Below, one piece after another: positions 50,990 through 59,633 of a stretch of DNA of 64,000 nt. The notes below the pieces were generated by a model that was given only the letters and a program-made list of their open reading frames with translations, searched no databases and was not told the origin of the DNA. The DNA is from Ferdinandcohnia salidurans (lineage in GTDB: Bacteria > Bacillota > Bacilli > Bacillales > Bacillaceae_L). Made by a program: the position numbers and the translations under genes. The stretch spans positions 1-64,000 of the forward strand of contig NZ_JBHUEK010000031.1 in the NCBI RefSeq assembly GCF_042680725.1. Direction: 5' to 3'. Every line of letters begins with the position of its first letter. The first letter of the stretch is position 1.

Positions 50990-53314
50990 ATGACAAGAAA
51001 AAAAGAAATCATTGTTCCTCTTTTACCACTTCGCGGATTGCTTGTCTATCCAACTATGGTTTTGCACCTAGATGTTGGCCGTGAAAAATCAGTGCAAGCA
51101 TTGGAAAAAGCAATGGTAGAAGACCATATCATTTTTTTAACAACCCAAAAAGATGTGGCTATTGACGATCCTACAGAGGATGATATTTATAACATAGGAA
51201 CATTAACGCAAGTAAAACAAATGCTTAAATTACCAAATGGAACAATACGTGTATTGGTTGAAGGACTTCATCGCGCGGAAATAAAAGAAATCTATGACAA
51301 CGAAACTTATTATTCGGTTAAAGTAAAAACCTTTGAGGAAGACGAAACAAAGGATGTTGAATCAGAAGCACTCATGCGAATGATGCTTGAGTATTTCGAA
51401 CAGTACATAAAGCTTTCTAAAAAGATATCGACTGAAACATATACGTCTGTTACAGATATTGAGGAACCAGGTCGAATGGCAGATATCATTGCCTCCCATA
51501 TCCCTCTCAAACTAAAAGAAAAACAAGAAATTCTTGAAACGATTGATGTTCGTGCACGAATGAACAAGGTCATTACCATCATCAATAATGAAAAAGAAGT
51601 CTTAAGTCTTGAAAAGAAAATTGGTCAACGTGTTAAGCGTTCCATGGAAAGAACTCAGAAGGAATACTATCTTCGTGAACAAATGAAAGCCATTCAAAAG
51701 GAATTAGGAGATAAAGAGGGAAAAACAGGTGAGGTCACTACACTCAAGGATAAGATTGAAGCAGCAGGAATGCCTGAGCATTTCAAGAAAGTCGCATTGA
51801 AAGAACTTGACCGTTACGAAAAAATCCCACAAACTTCGGCAGAGAGCGCTGTGATACGGAACTATATTGAATGGCTGTTGTCGTTGCCATGGACAAATGC
51901 AACGGAAGATCGACTAGATATTCACCATGCAGAGGAAATCCTTGAAAAAGACCATTTTGGGCTCGATAAGGTAAAAGAAAGAGTACTTGAATATTTAGCT
52001 GTTCAACAATTAACAAACTCTTTAAAAGGGCCGATTCTATGTTTAGCGGGACCTCCGGGAGTTGGTAAAACATCGTTAGCAAAATCAGTGGCAAAATCAC
52101 TTGGTAGAAATTTTGTGCGAATTTCACTTGGTGGTGTTCGTGATGAATCAGAAATCAGAGGGCACCGTAGAACATATGTAGGTGCAATGCCAGGACGTAT
52201 TATCCAAGGAATGAAAAAGGCCGGCACAATCAATCCAGTCTTTTTATTAGATGAAATTGATAAAATGTCCAATGATTTTAGAGGTGACCCTTCTGCAGCG
52301 ATGCTTGAAGTATTGGATCCTGAGCAGAACTTCAACTTCAGTGATCATTTTATTGAAGAGCCTTACGATTTATCGAAGGTCATGTTCATTGCTACTGCAA
52401 ATAACTTGGCAACCATTCCAGGACCACTTCGGGACCGAATGGAAATTATTACAATCGCTGGCTATACAGAGCTTGAAAAAGTTCATATCGCCAAAGATCA
52501 TTTATTGCCAAAACAACTTGAAGAGCATGGTTTAACAAAAGGTAAATTGCAAATAAGAGAAGATGCTCTTTTGAATATTATTCGTCATTACACAAGAGAA
52601 GCGGGAGTCCGTAGTCTTGAGCGTCAAATAGCGAAAATTTGTCGTAAGGTAGCTAAGATAATTGTTTCTGGTGAAAAGAAACGCGTTGTCATTACCGATA
52701 AAAATGTAGTTGAATTCTTAGGGAAGCCGATATTCCGTTATGGCCAAGCAGAACTTGAAGACCAGGTTGGAGTTGCTACTGGACTTGCGTATACAGCTTT
52801 CGGTGGGGACACCCTTTCTATCGAAGTTTCGCTAGCACCTGGTAAAGGAAAGCTTGTCCTCACTGGTAAGCTAGGGGATGTAATGAAGGAGTCTGCTCAA
52901 GCTGCTTTTAGTTATATTAGATCAAAAGCACAAGAATTAAAAATCGATCCGGATTTTAATGAAAAAAATGATATCCATATTCACGTTCCAGAAGGTGCTG
53001 TTCCAAAGGATGGTCCTTCAGCTGGGATTACAATCGCAACGGCACTAATTTCTGCTTTAACTGGCAGAGCTGTTCGCAAGGAAGTTGGGATGACTGGTGA
53101 AATTACTTTAAGAGGCCGAGTTCTCCCGATAGGTGGTTTAAAAGAAAAATCATTAAGTGCCCATCGTGCCGGTTTAACGAAGATTTTATTTCCAAAGGAA
53201 AATGAAAAGGATCTAGAAGACATCCCTGACAGTGTAAGAGATGATGTCGAATTTATTCCGGTATCACATTTAGATGAAGTATTAAAACATGCGTTATTAG
53301 AGGAGAAAAAATGA
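50990..53314 (+). CDS. lonA: ATP-dependent protease La (LonA)
   Basis: 774 residues, as in B. subtilis. The N-terminal substrate domain begins VPLLPLRGLLVYPTMVLHLD; a coiled coil lies near 190-260; the AAA+ domain has Walker A GPPGVGKTSLAKS near 355 and FLLDEIDKM near 418; the protease domain has DGPSAGITIATAL (catalytic Ser near 677) and the catalytic Lys in GLKEKSLSAHRAG. It degrades misfolded and regulatory proteins in the cytosol. ATG at 50990 follows TTGAGGTG; the GTG nine bases earlier lies within that site. Confidence 0.96.
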   Translation: MTRKKEIIVPLLPLRGLLVYPTMVLHLDVGREKSVQALEKAMVEDHIIFLTTQKDVAIDDPTEDDIYNIGTLTQVKQMLKLPNGTIRVLVEGLHRAEIKEIYDNETYYSVKVKTFEEDETKDVESEALMRMMLEYFEQYIKLSKKISTETYTSVTDIEEPGRMADIIASHIPLKLKEKQEILETIDVRARMNKVITIINNEKEVLSLEKKIGQRVKRSMERTQKEYYLREQMKAIQKELGDKEGKTGEVTTLKDKIEAAGMPEHFKKVALKELDRYEKIPQTSAESAVIRNYIEWLLSLPWTNATEDRLDIHHAEEILEKDHFGLDKVKERVLEYLAVQQLTNSLKGPILCLAGPPGVGKTSLAKSVAKSLGRNFVRISLGGVRDESEIRGHRRTYVGAMPGRIIQGMKKAGTINPVFLLDEIDKMSNDFRGDPSAAMLEVLDPEQNFNFSDHFIEEPYDLSKVMFIATANNLATIPGPLRDRMEIITIAGYTELEKVHIAKDHLLPKQLEEHGLTKGKLQIREDALLNIIRHYTREAGVRSLERQIAKICRKVAKIIVSGEKKRVVITDKNVVEFLGKPIFRYGQAELEDQVGVATGLAYTAFGGDTLSIEVSLAPGKGKLVLTGKLGDVMKESAQAAFSYIRSKAQELKIDPDFNEKNDIHIHVPEGAVPKDGPSAGITIATALISALTGRAVRKEVGMTGEITLRGRVLPIGGLKEKSLSAHRAGLTKILFPKENEKDLEDIPDSVRDDVEFIPVSHLDEVLKHALLEEKK

Positions 53315-53907
53315 AAGTTACAAGTGCAGAAATCGTTATAAGTGCTGTAAAGCCAGAACAATACCCAGAAGGAGATCTTCCTGAATTTGCGCTGGCCGGA
53401 CGTTCGAATGTTGGAAAATCTTCGTTTATTAATAAAATGATTAATCGTAAAGCGTTGGCACGTACATCATCAAAGCCTGGAAAGACGCAAACCTTAAACT
53501 TTTACCTGATTAATGAATTATTGCACTTTGTGGATGTTCCAGGATACGGGTATGCTAAGGTTTCAAAAACAGAAAGAGCGGCATGGGGGAAAATGATTGA
53601 GAAGTATTTAACGACACGTGAACAGCTTAAAGCAGTTGTTTTGATTGTTGATTTACGTCACCCTCCAACCAATGATGATGTGTTAATGTATGATTTTGCG
53701 AAACATTACGAACTCCCTGTTGTCGTCATTGCAACAAAGGCAGATAAAATTCCAAAAGGAAAATGGGATAAACATCTAAAGGTCGTTCGCGAAACATTAG
53801 AACTTGAGCCTGATGACCATATCATCAAATTCTCATCAGAAACAGGTTTAGGAAAAGAACAGGCCTGGACCGTCCTACAATCTTATATGAATGAAAAAAA
53901 CAGCTAA
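53311..53907 (+). CDS. engB: ribosome-biogenesis GTP-binding protein EngB/YsxC
   Basis: A 198-residue essential TRAFAC GTPase needed for 50S subunit assembly. G1 GRSNVGKSSFIN near 30-41, G2 SSKPGKTQTLNFY, G3 DVPGYGYA, G4 ATKADK near 144. Its ATG overlaps the lonA stop by four bases (ATGA), so the two are translationally coupled. Confidence 0.96.
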   Translation: MKVTSAEIVISAVKPEQYPEGDLPEFALAGRSNVGKSSFINKMINRKALARTSSKPGKTQTLNFYLINELLHFVDVPGYGYAKVSKTERAAWGKMIEKYLTTREQLKAVVLIVDLRHPPTNDDVLMYDFAKHYELPVVVIATKADKIPKGKWDKHLKVVRETLELEPDDHIIKFSSETGLGKEQAWTVLQSYMNEKNS

Positions 53908-53932
53908 AGCATATGCTTTAGCTGTTTTTTGA
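53898..53932 (+). terminator. terminator of lonA-engB
   Basis: AACAGCTAAAGC and GCTTTAGCTGTT arms with a short loop and six T residues; it overlaps the engB stop. Confidence 0.9.
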
Positions 53933-53966
53933 GTAAAAAACCAAGCTTGGCGAAACGAAGGAAATT

Positions 53967-54065
53967 ATGAAGAATTGGGGAGATATAAAGGCGATTTTAC
54001 CGATTCGGTTATATGCAAGGGATTGGCCTAATAAGATAGAAGAAATGTTAGGTACACTTTACTAG
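53967..54065 (+). CDS. 32-residue small ORF
   Basis: GAAGGAAATT stands just before the ATG. The product is basic-hydrophobic with two tryptophans (MKNWGDIKAILPIRLYARDW, then an acidic end), soluble rather than membrane-spanning. It lies after the engB terminator and 44 bases before the ABC-transporter operon. I do not recognise a family. The residue composition and the ribosome binding site make it a reasonable small gene, but conservation was not checked. Confidence 0.4.
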   Translation: MKNWGDIKAILPIRLYARDWPNKIEEMLGTLY

Positions 54066-54109
54066 GCGAATTATGTTAGCAAGTAAAAGTAAAAAAGGGG
54101 GAAACAAAA

Positions 54110-54892
54110 GTGAAAAGGAGACTCGTTTCTTTTTTAGTTCTGATGTTGACTGTTGGTGTTTTGAGTGCTTGTGGAAGTGAAAAGTCATCTTCAACTGGGA
54201 TGAAATTAGTTGAGGACGGAAAATTTACGTTTGCTTCATCTGGAGAATACAATCCATTTAGTGTAACAGATGGAGATGGTGTTATGACTGGCTTCGATAT
54301 TGAAGTCGCAGAAGCGATTGCAAAAGAGTTAGGTTTAGAACCCGATCAAAAAAGGTTTAAATTTAACAGTATTGTAGAGGGTGTGAAAACAGGACGTTTT
54401 GATGCGGCCGTTGCAAGTCATACGATTACAGCTGAACGTGCAGAGCATGTGAATTTTTCAACACCTTATTACTATTCAGGACCTCAGATCTTCGTAAGAC
54501 CAGACAGTGATGTAGTGAGCCTAGATGATCTGAAAGGTTTGGAAATTGCTGTTTCAAAAGGTTCTACTTATGCAAAAACAGCTCAAGAGGTAACTGACAA
54601 CGTCGTTCAATACGACAGTGATGTTACAGCATTGGAAGCTTTAGCAATCGGAAAGCATGATGCGGTTATTACTGACTTTTTAACGGGAAAAGAAGCAATT
54701 GGAAACGGTATCGAAATTGAAGGAAAAGATATACTTGGTTTAAGTGAGCAGGCCGTAGCAGTGGCGAAGGACAATGAAGAGCTATTGAAGAAAATAAATG
54801 AAGCACTGGATAAATTAAGAGAAGACGGAACCTTAAAGAAAATTAGTGAAAAATACTTTAAAGAAGATATCACAACGAATCCAGAAGAATAG
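54110..54892 (+). CDS. polar amino-acid ABC transporter, substrate-binding lipoprotein
   Basis: A 260-residue family 3 solute-binding protein. The signal peptide ends in LSACGS (lipobox cysteine near residue 21). The mature part shows FTFASSGEYNPFSVTDGDG, GFDIEVAEAIAKELG, and FDAAVASHTITAERAEHVNFSTPYY. Close families bind arginine, glutamine or cystine; the ligand cannot be fixed. GTG start with AAAGGGGG. First of a three-gene importer operon. Confidence 0.9.
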   Translation: MKRRLVSFLVLMLTVGVLSACGSEKSSSTGMKLVEDGKFTFASSGEYNPFSVTDGDGVMTGFDIEVAEAIAKELGLEPDQKRFKFNSIVEGVKTGRFDAAVASHTITAERAEHVNFSTPYYYSGPQIFVRPDSDVVSLDDLKGLEIAVSKGSTYAKTAQEVTDNVVQYDSDVTALEALAIGKHDAVITDFLTGKEAIGNGIEIEGKDILGLSEQAVAVAKDNEELLKKINEALDKLREDGTLKKISEKYFKEDITTNPEE

Positions 54893-54976
54893 GTATCATC
54901 TTAGAAACGAATGTGACTTTCTTACGCATTCGTTTCTTTTTCTAATAAGTACTTTTGAATAAGGAGTTGAAGGTAA

Positions 54977-55639
54977 TTGCCTGAATTTAGTCATATCATA
55001 GAACAGTTGATTGATTCGTATCCTGTGTTTTTAAAAGGGATGCTTCTTACATTACAAGTAACAATCGTTGCTATTTTCATCGCTGTATTTATTGGTTTAC
55101 TTTTTGCATTTTTAAAAATTTCAGGGAAAACCATCCTCGTCAAGATTGCAGATTTGTATATTTATTTGGTAAGAGGAACCCCTTTAATCGTTCAGATCTT
55201 TGTCTTTTATTTTGGTTTGTCTGCTTTAGATATATCGATGTTTTGGTCCGTAACGCTGGGATTGGCATTTCATAATGGAGCATATATTGCAGAAATTTTT
55301 AGAGGAGCCATTCAATCCATTGATAATGGTCAAATGGAAGCAGGACAATCATTAGGAATGAGCAGAATTTTGACGATGCGAAGAATTATCCTTCCTCAAG
55401 CGTTCCGAAGAGCAATACCACCCCTTGGAAATCAATTTATTATTGGATTAAAGGACTCTTCACTAGCCGCATTTATTGGTTTAAACGAACTCTTTAATGT
55501 ATCAACAACATTGGGCTCTAACAATTTTGATTATATGACATATTTACTTATCGTTGCGATTTATTATTTAATTCTCGTCTTGATATTTACTATTTTAGTT
55601 GGAATGCTCGAGAAAAAATTGGCCGCAAGCGATAAATAA
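54977..55639 (+). CDS. polar amino-acid ABC transporter, permease
   Basis: A 220-residue HisM/GlnP-type permease with about five membrane helices. The EAA motif is seen as QSLGMSRILTMRRIILPQAFRRAIPPLGNQF near 124-154, which contacts the ATPase; LVRGTPLIVQIFVFYFGL is the family N-terminal signature. TTG start with AAGGAG. Confidence 0.93.
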   Translation: MPEFSHIIEQLIDSYPVFLKGMLLTLQVTIVAIFIAVFIGLLFAFLKISGKTILVKIADLYIYLVRGTPLIVQIFVFYFGLSALDISMFWSVTLGLAFHNGAYIAEIFRGAIQSIDNGQMEAGQSLGMSRILTMRRIILPQAFRRAIPPLGNQFIIGLKDSSLAAFIGLNELFNVSTTLGSNNFDYMTYLLIVAIYYLILVLIFTILVGMLEKKLAASDK

Positions 55640-55655
55640 GGGAAGGTGAAGTGAG

Positions 55656-56393
55656 TTGCGAAAGAAGGATATGATAAAAGTTGTCGACTTAAATAAATCA
55701 TTCGGAGAATTACATGTGTTAAAAAATATTAACATGAACGTACAAGAAAGTGAGGTTGTTTGTTTAATTGGAGCAAGTGGGTCTGGCAAAAGTACATTGC
55801 TACGTTGTTTGAATTTTTTAGAAATAAAAGAGAGTGGAGAAATCATCATAAATGATGAAAAAATAGAGTCTACTAGCCATAACCTAAATGAAATACGGCA
55901 AAGAGTTGGTATGGTTTTTCAACATTTTAATCTATTTCCACATATGACAGTTCTTCAGAATGTGATAGAAGCGCCCACACAGGTTAAAAGAATGCCAAAG
56001 CAAGAGGCCATTGAGCAGGCAAAGGAGCTTCTTGCAAAAGTAGGATTGGCGGATAAAATGAATGTGTATCCGTCAAAATTGTCAGGTGGACAAAAGCAAC
56101 GTGTTGCCATTGCTCGAGCATTGGCAATGAAACCCGAGATCATGTTATTCGATGAACCAACATCTGCCCTTGACCCGGAATTAGTCGGCGAGGTTTTAAA
56201 TACAATGAAGCAATTAGCACATGAAGGAATGACCATGGTTGTGGTTACACATGAAATGGGATTCGCTAGAGAGGTTGCTGATCGAGTTATCTATATGCAT
56301 GATGGAAAAATTGTTGAAGTCGGAAAGCCTAAGGATATATTCGAAAATCCGAAAGAACAACGAACGAAGGACTTTCTAAACTCTATTCTTTAA
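55656..56393 (+). CDS. polar amino-acid ABC transporter, ATP-binding protein
   Basis: A 245-residue GlnQ-type ATPase. Walker A GASGSGKST near 38-46, Q-loop MVFQHFNLFPHMTVLQNV, signature LSGGQKQRVAIARALA near 140, Walker B IMLFDEPTSALDP, and the switch histidine in VVVTHEM. The TTG start has GGGAAGGTG upstream; an ATG five codons later is also possible. Confidence 0.94.
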   Translation: MRKKDMIKVVDLNKSFGELHVLKNINMNVQESEVVCLIGASGSGKSTLLRCLNFLEIKESGEIIINDEKIESTSHNLNEIRQRVGMVFQHFNLFPHMTVLQNVIEAPTQVKRMPKQEAIEQAKELLAKVGLADKMNVYPSKLSGGQKQRVAIARALAMKPEIMLFDEPTSALDPELVGEVLNTMKQLAHEGMTMVVVTHEMGFAREVADRVIYMHDGKIVEVGKPKDIFENPKEQRTKDFLNSIL

Positions 56394-56407
56394 CGAGAAA
56401 GCTACGT

Positions 56408-56440
56408 ATCTCAAAGACAAACTTTGAGATGCTATTTTTT
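56408..56440 (+). terminator. terminator of the ABC-transporter operon
   Basis: ATCTCAAAG and CTTTGAGAT arms, then a T-rich tract. Confidence 0.8.
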
Positions 56441-56446
56441 TTCATA

Positions 56447-56478
56447 AAAAACCCACGAGAAAAGGTTCTTCGTGGGCA
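56447..56478 (-). terminator. terminator of the membrane-protein gene (minus strand)
   Basis: On the minus strand GCCCACGAAG and CTCGTGGGT pair and lead into six T residues. Confidence 0.8.
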
Positions 56479-56497
56479 ATTTGCGTTTTGGTATAAT

Positions 56498-56983
56498 TTA
56501 CTTTTTCTTAATGAATAATAAATAAAAGCCGATTCCAATCACAAGGAGGGGCCAATAGTTCAAAATAAATGAAAAGCCACCTTCAAATAAGCTTAACCAG
56601 CCCATAAATCGGCTATAGTTTAGAAACAATAATGAAACAAATAATAGAACAATACTAGGGATTAACCCATTTTTCGTTTTAAAATATGTAAATAGCATTC
56701 CGAGTCCAACAATAAGAAGCAAGGTACCCGGCTGTTTTGGCCAAAAGCTAAGTTGGTTGAGACTGTGAAAATGGAATCCAAATCCAACCAGAATTATTCC
56801 AGGTAAGATACTACCTGGATTGTTTTCAACATAAGCTTGAACGAGAAAGGCAATCCCGACAATGATGATGAGTGTTTGCCAAGAATAGAAGTTAGTAAAT
56901 ACTGGTATGCCCAGCTGTTGCAGTAAGAGATAGCAACCAATCCCTAAAAGGATGATGCCAGAAAAGATATTATTTTTTTTCAT
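56498..56983 (-). CDS. LiaF/LiaI-like transmembrane protein
   Basis: A 161-residue integral membrane protein with six short hydrophobic segments and loops rich in Asn and Gly. The pattern IILLGIGCYLLLQQLGIP, WQTLIIIVGIAFL and ILPGIILVGFGFH resembles the LiaI-LiaF-like membrane-region family found in cell-envelope stress proteins; no soluble domain follows. Function unknown. The ATG at 56983 has GGGGGAT upstream; an in-frame ATG eleven codons earlier lacks a site. Confidence 0.75.
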   Translation of the reverse strand: MKKNNIFSGIILLGIGCYLLLQQLGIPVFTNFYSWQTLIIIVGIAFLVQAYVENNPGSILPGIILVGFGFHFHSLNQLSFWPKQPGTLLLIVGLGMLFTYFKTKNGLIPSIVLLFVSLLFLNYSRFMGWLSLFEGGFSFILNYWPLLVIGIGFYLLFIKKK

Positions 56984-57074
56984 ATGATCCCCCGTGCTAT
57001 TAACTTGATTTGACACTACTTTTTTGTTAATGTAACGATTGAAGTCAAGATGATTAAAACATATATAAATGCCT

Positions 57075-57089
57075 TTATAATTATTATTT
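57075..57089 (+). promoter_or_regulatory. PerR-box-like sequence upstream of hemA
   Basis: TTATAATTATTATTT matches the PerR box TTATAATnATTATAA at 12 of 14 defined positions. The B. subtilis hemAXCDBL operon is a PerR regulon member. The box is about 75 bases before the likely hemA -10, somewhat far, so the assignment is tentative. Confidence 0.5.
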
Positions 57090-57164
57090 ATTATAAATTT
57101 ATCTTAGCATAGGTTGTCAAAAACTGTTCACACATTTTTCGACAATCCGTAACATCATACATGG

Positions 57165-57170
57165 TATAAT
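57165..57170 (+). promoter_or_regulatory. -10 element of the hemA promoter
   Basis: A perfect TATAAT in ATGGTATAATAG; no good -35 at 16-18 bases, which is common for an activated or extended promoter. The rest of 57017-57164 shows no gene. Confidence 0.5.
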
Positions 57171-57204
57171 AGTAGTAGTTTTTTGGACGAATAGGTTCCA
57201 CATG

Positions 57205-57387
57205 AACTTTATTCAGTATCCTACTTCTGTAATTCTCTGGGATAAATGCAATCTACTTATAGTATTTATGGGTGAATTATCCCAAGACTGAATAAAGTTA
57301 GCCTCCGGCGGATGCCACAGATTTTCAAAGGAAATTTTTCGAGCATGCTCGAAAAAATCTGGGCGCAAATACGCCAAGGCGCATTTG
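57205..57387 (+). repeat. structured intergenic repeat, copy D (short form)
   Basis: The outer arms AACTTTATTCAGT and ACTGAATAAAGTT are separated by about 70 bases that form their own stem (GGGATAA/TTATCCC). GCCTCCGGCGGATGCCAC follows, then CAGATTTT/AAAATCTG around a TTTTCGAGCATGCTCGAAAA hairpin, and the last CAAATACGCC/GGCGCATTTG hairpin. It ends 28 bases before hemA. Where copies A to C have CGATT/AATCG, this copy has CAGATT/AATCTG, a change on both arms. Confidence 0.87.
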
Positions 57388-57415
57388 ATCATATAAAAGG
57401 TTGGGGTGAGATATT

Positions 57416-58768
57416 ATGCATACACTAATGGTCGGACTTAATTATAGAACAGCCCCTGTTGAAATACGTGAAAAATTAACTTTTGATCCGGATAGCATTG
57501 CACAAGCTATGAAGGAATTGAAAGGGAAAAAAAGTATTCTTGAAAATATTATAGTTTCAACTTGTAATCGGACAGAAATATATGCTGTTGTCGACCAATT
57601 GCATACAGGACGCTACTATATTAAAGATTTTCTTTCACAATGGTTTGGTATCGACAAAGAGGAATTTACTCCGTATTTAAGTATCTTTGAAAATGAGGGT
57701 GCAGTTGAACACTTGTTTCATGTTACTTGTGGATTAAATTCAATGGTTGTTGGTGAAACACAAATACTTGGACAAGTACGATCAAGCTTTTTATCAGCAC
57801 AGGAAAAAGGTACATCAGGAACTGTTTTCAATCATTTATTTAAACAGTCCATTACACTAGCTAAACGCGCACATTCAGAAACTGAAATCGGCTCAAACGC
57901 TGTCTCTGTAAGTTATGCTGCTGTAGAGTTAGCTAAAAAAATCTTTGGAGACCTTACGAATAAAAATGTTCTCATCTTAGGTGCCGGAAAAATGGGAGAA
58001 TTAGCTGTTCAAAACCTACACGGTTCAGGCGTAGGTAAAGTAACAGTTATGAATCGGACTTTCGAAAAAGCACAAAACCTAGCCGAGAAATTCCAAGGTG
58101 AAGCCAAGACGATAGAGGAACTTCAATGCGCCTTAGTGGAAGCTGATATCATGATTAGTTCAACAGGAGCTAAGGGCTATGTGATTACAAAAGAGATGAT
58201 GCAGGATGTCGAGCGCATGAGAAAAGGTCGTCCTTTATTTATGGTCGATATTGCTGTACCAAGGGATTTAGACCCAGGACTAGCAGATTTAGAAAGTGTC
58301 TTTTTATATGATATCGATGATTTAGAAGGAATCGTAGAAGCCAATCTGCAGGAACGTAAAGTTGCGGCTGAAGAAATAGAGCTTATGATTGAATCGGAGA
58401 TTGTTGAATTTAAAAATTGGTTAAATACTTTAGGCGTAGTTCCAGTGATATCAGCTCTTCGCAATAAGGCATTAGCCATTCAAGCCGAAACAATGGAAAG
58501 TATTGAACGCAAGATTCCTAATCTTTCCGATCGTGAGAGAAAAGTATTAAATAAGCACACGAAGAGTATCATTAATCAGCTATTAAAAGATCCTATACTA
58601 CAAGCAAAGGAACTTGCTGCACAACCAAATGCAGAGGAATCACTTTCATTATTTATGAAAATCTTTGATATTGAGGAAGCGGTTGTTTCTGAGCAGGGGA
58701 CGCAGATGGCTAAGAGTAATTTGAACAAGGTAGCAGTAAATACACAGCAGCCTTCTCTACAGTCATAA
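57416..58768 (+). CDS. hemA: glutamyl-tRNA reductase
   Basis: Converts glutamyl-tRNA to glutamate-1-semialdehyde, the entry step of C5 heme synthesis. 450 residues. The catalytic cysteine is Cys50 in STCNRTEIYAV; HLFHVTCGLNSMVVGETQIL and the NADPH site VLILGAGKMGELAV near 189 follow; a C-terminal helical dimerisation domain ends the protein. It is the first gene of the hem operon; GGTTGGGGTGAG precedes the ATG. Confidence 0.97.
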   Translation: MHTLMVGLNYRTAPVEIREKLTFDPDSIAQAMKELKGKKSILENIIVSTCNRTEIYAVVDQLHTGRYYIKDFLSQWFGIDKEEFTPYLSIFENEGAVEHLFHVTCGLNSMVVGETQILGQVRSSFLSAQEKGTSGTVFNHLFKQSITLAKRAHSETEIGSNAVSVSYAAVELAKKIFGDLTNKNVLILGAGKMGELAVQNLHGSGVGKVTVMNRTFEKAQNLAEKFQGEAKTIEELQCALVEADIMISSTGAKGYVITKEMMQDVERMRKGRPLFMVDIAVPRDLDPGLADLESVFLYDIDDLEGIVEANLQERKVAAEEIELMIESEIVEFKNWLNTLGVVPVISALRNKALAIQAETMESIERKIPNLSDRERKVLNKHTKSIINQLLKDPILQAKELAAQPNAEESLSLFMKIFDIEEAVVSEQGTQMAKSNLNKVAVNTQQPSLQS

Positions 58769-58784
58769 TGAGGAGAAAATCGAT

Positions 58785-59618
58785 ATGGTAGAGATGAATG
58801 TAATGAGATTACATGAGTTCACAGTAATTCTCTATGCCTTGAGTGTCCTACTTTATTTTATAGACTTTCTTCATAATAACCGGAGGGTGAACAAGTTTGC
58901 CTTCTGGTTACTTTCATTTGTATGGGTAATTCAATCGATTTTTCTATTAACGAAAGTGCTAAGTACAGGTAGATTACCGATTTTATCCATGGTAGAGGGG
59001 CTTTATTTTTATGCCTGGGTTCTGATCACCCTCTCTTTAATTTTAAACAAATTTTTGAGAGTGGATTTCATTGTTTTTTTTACAAATTTATTAGGTTTTT
59101 TCATAATGGCGTTACACACATTTGCTCCAGGTCAGCACGGTTCAAGTGCTGTGGAAAGCCAGCTAATTTCAGAATTACTTATGATTCATATTTCGATGGC
59201 GATTCTTTCGTATGGGGCATTTTCGTTATCATTTGTTTTTTCGATTCTATATTTGATTCAATATAATTTATTAAAACAGAAAAAATGGGGAAAGCGACTC
59301 CTTCGGTTAGATGATTTATCAAAACTAGACCATATGTCCTATGTATTGAATCTCATTGGAGTGCCTATGCTTTTACTATCACTCATTTTAGGTTTACTAT
59401 GGGCCTATATTAAGGTTGATAATTTTTATTTTTACGATGCAAAGGTAATAGGATCGTTTTTTGTTCTAGTTATCTATGCATGGTACTTATATAAAAGAGT
59501 TGTACAAAAGCTTCAAGGAAAAGCAATCGCCAATTGGAATATTGGAGCATTTTTACTTTTACTTGTTAATTTCTTTTTATTTGGAAGTTTATCTAGTTTT
59601 CACTTTTGGTATACATAG
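58785..59618 (+). CDS. hemX: HemX, CcsA-like membrane protein
   Basis: A 277-residue membrane protein with eight hydrophobic segments, related to cytochrome c assembly proteins (CcsA/CcmC family); it contains the tryptophan-bearing WAYIKVDNFYFYDAK loop. In B. subtilis HemX lowers the cellular amount of HemA. GAGGAG lies eight bases before the first ATG. It follows hemA at 16 bases. Confidence 0.93.
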   Translation: MVEMNVMRLHEFTVILYALSVLLYFIDFLHNNRRVNKFAFWLLSFVWVIQSIFLLTKVLSTGRLPILSMVEGLYFYAWVLITLSLILNKFLRVDFIVFFTNLLGFFIMALHTFAPGQHGSSAVESQLISELLMIHISMAILSYGAFSLSFVFSILYLIQYNLLKQKKWGKRLLRLDDLSKLDHMSYVLNLIGVPMLLLSLILGLLWAYIKVDNFYFYDAKVIGSFFVLVIYAWYLYKRVVQKLQGKAIANWNIGAFLLLLVNFFLFGSLSSFHFWYT

Positions 59619-59633
59619 ACAGGAGGTACATTC

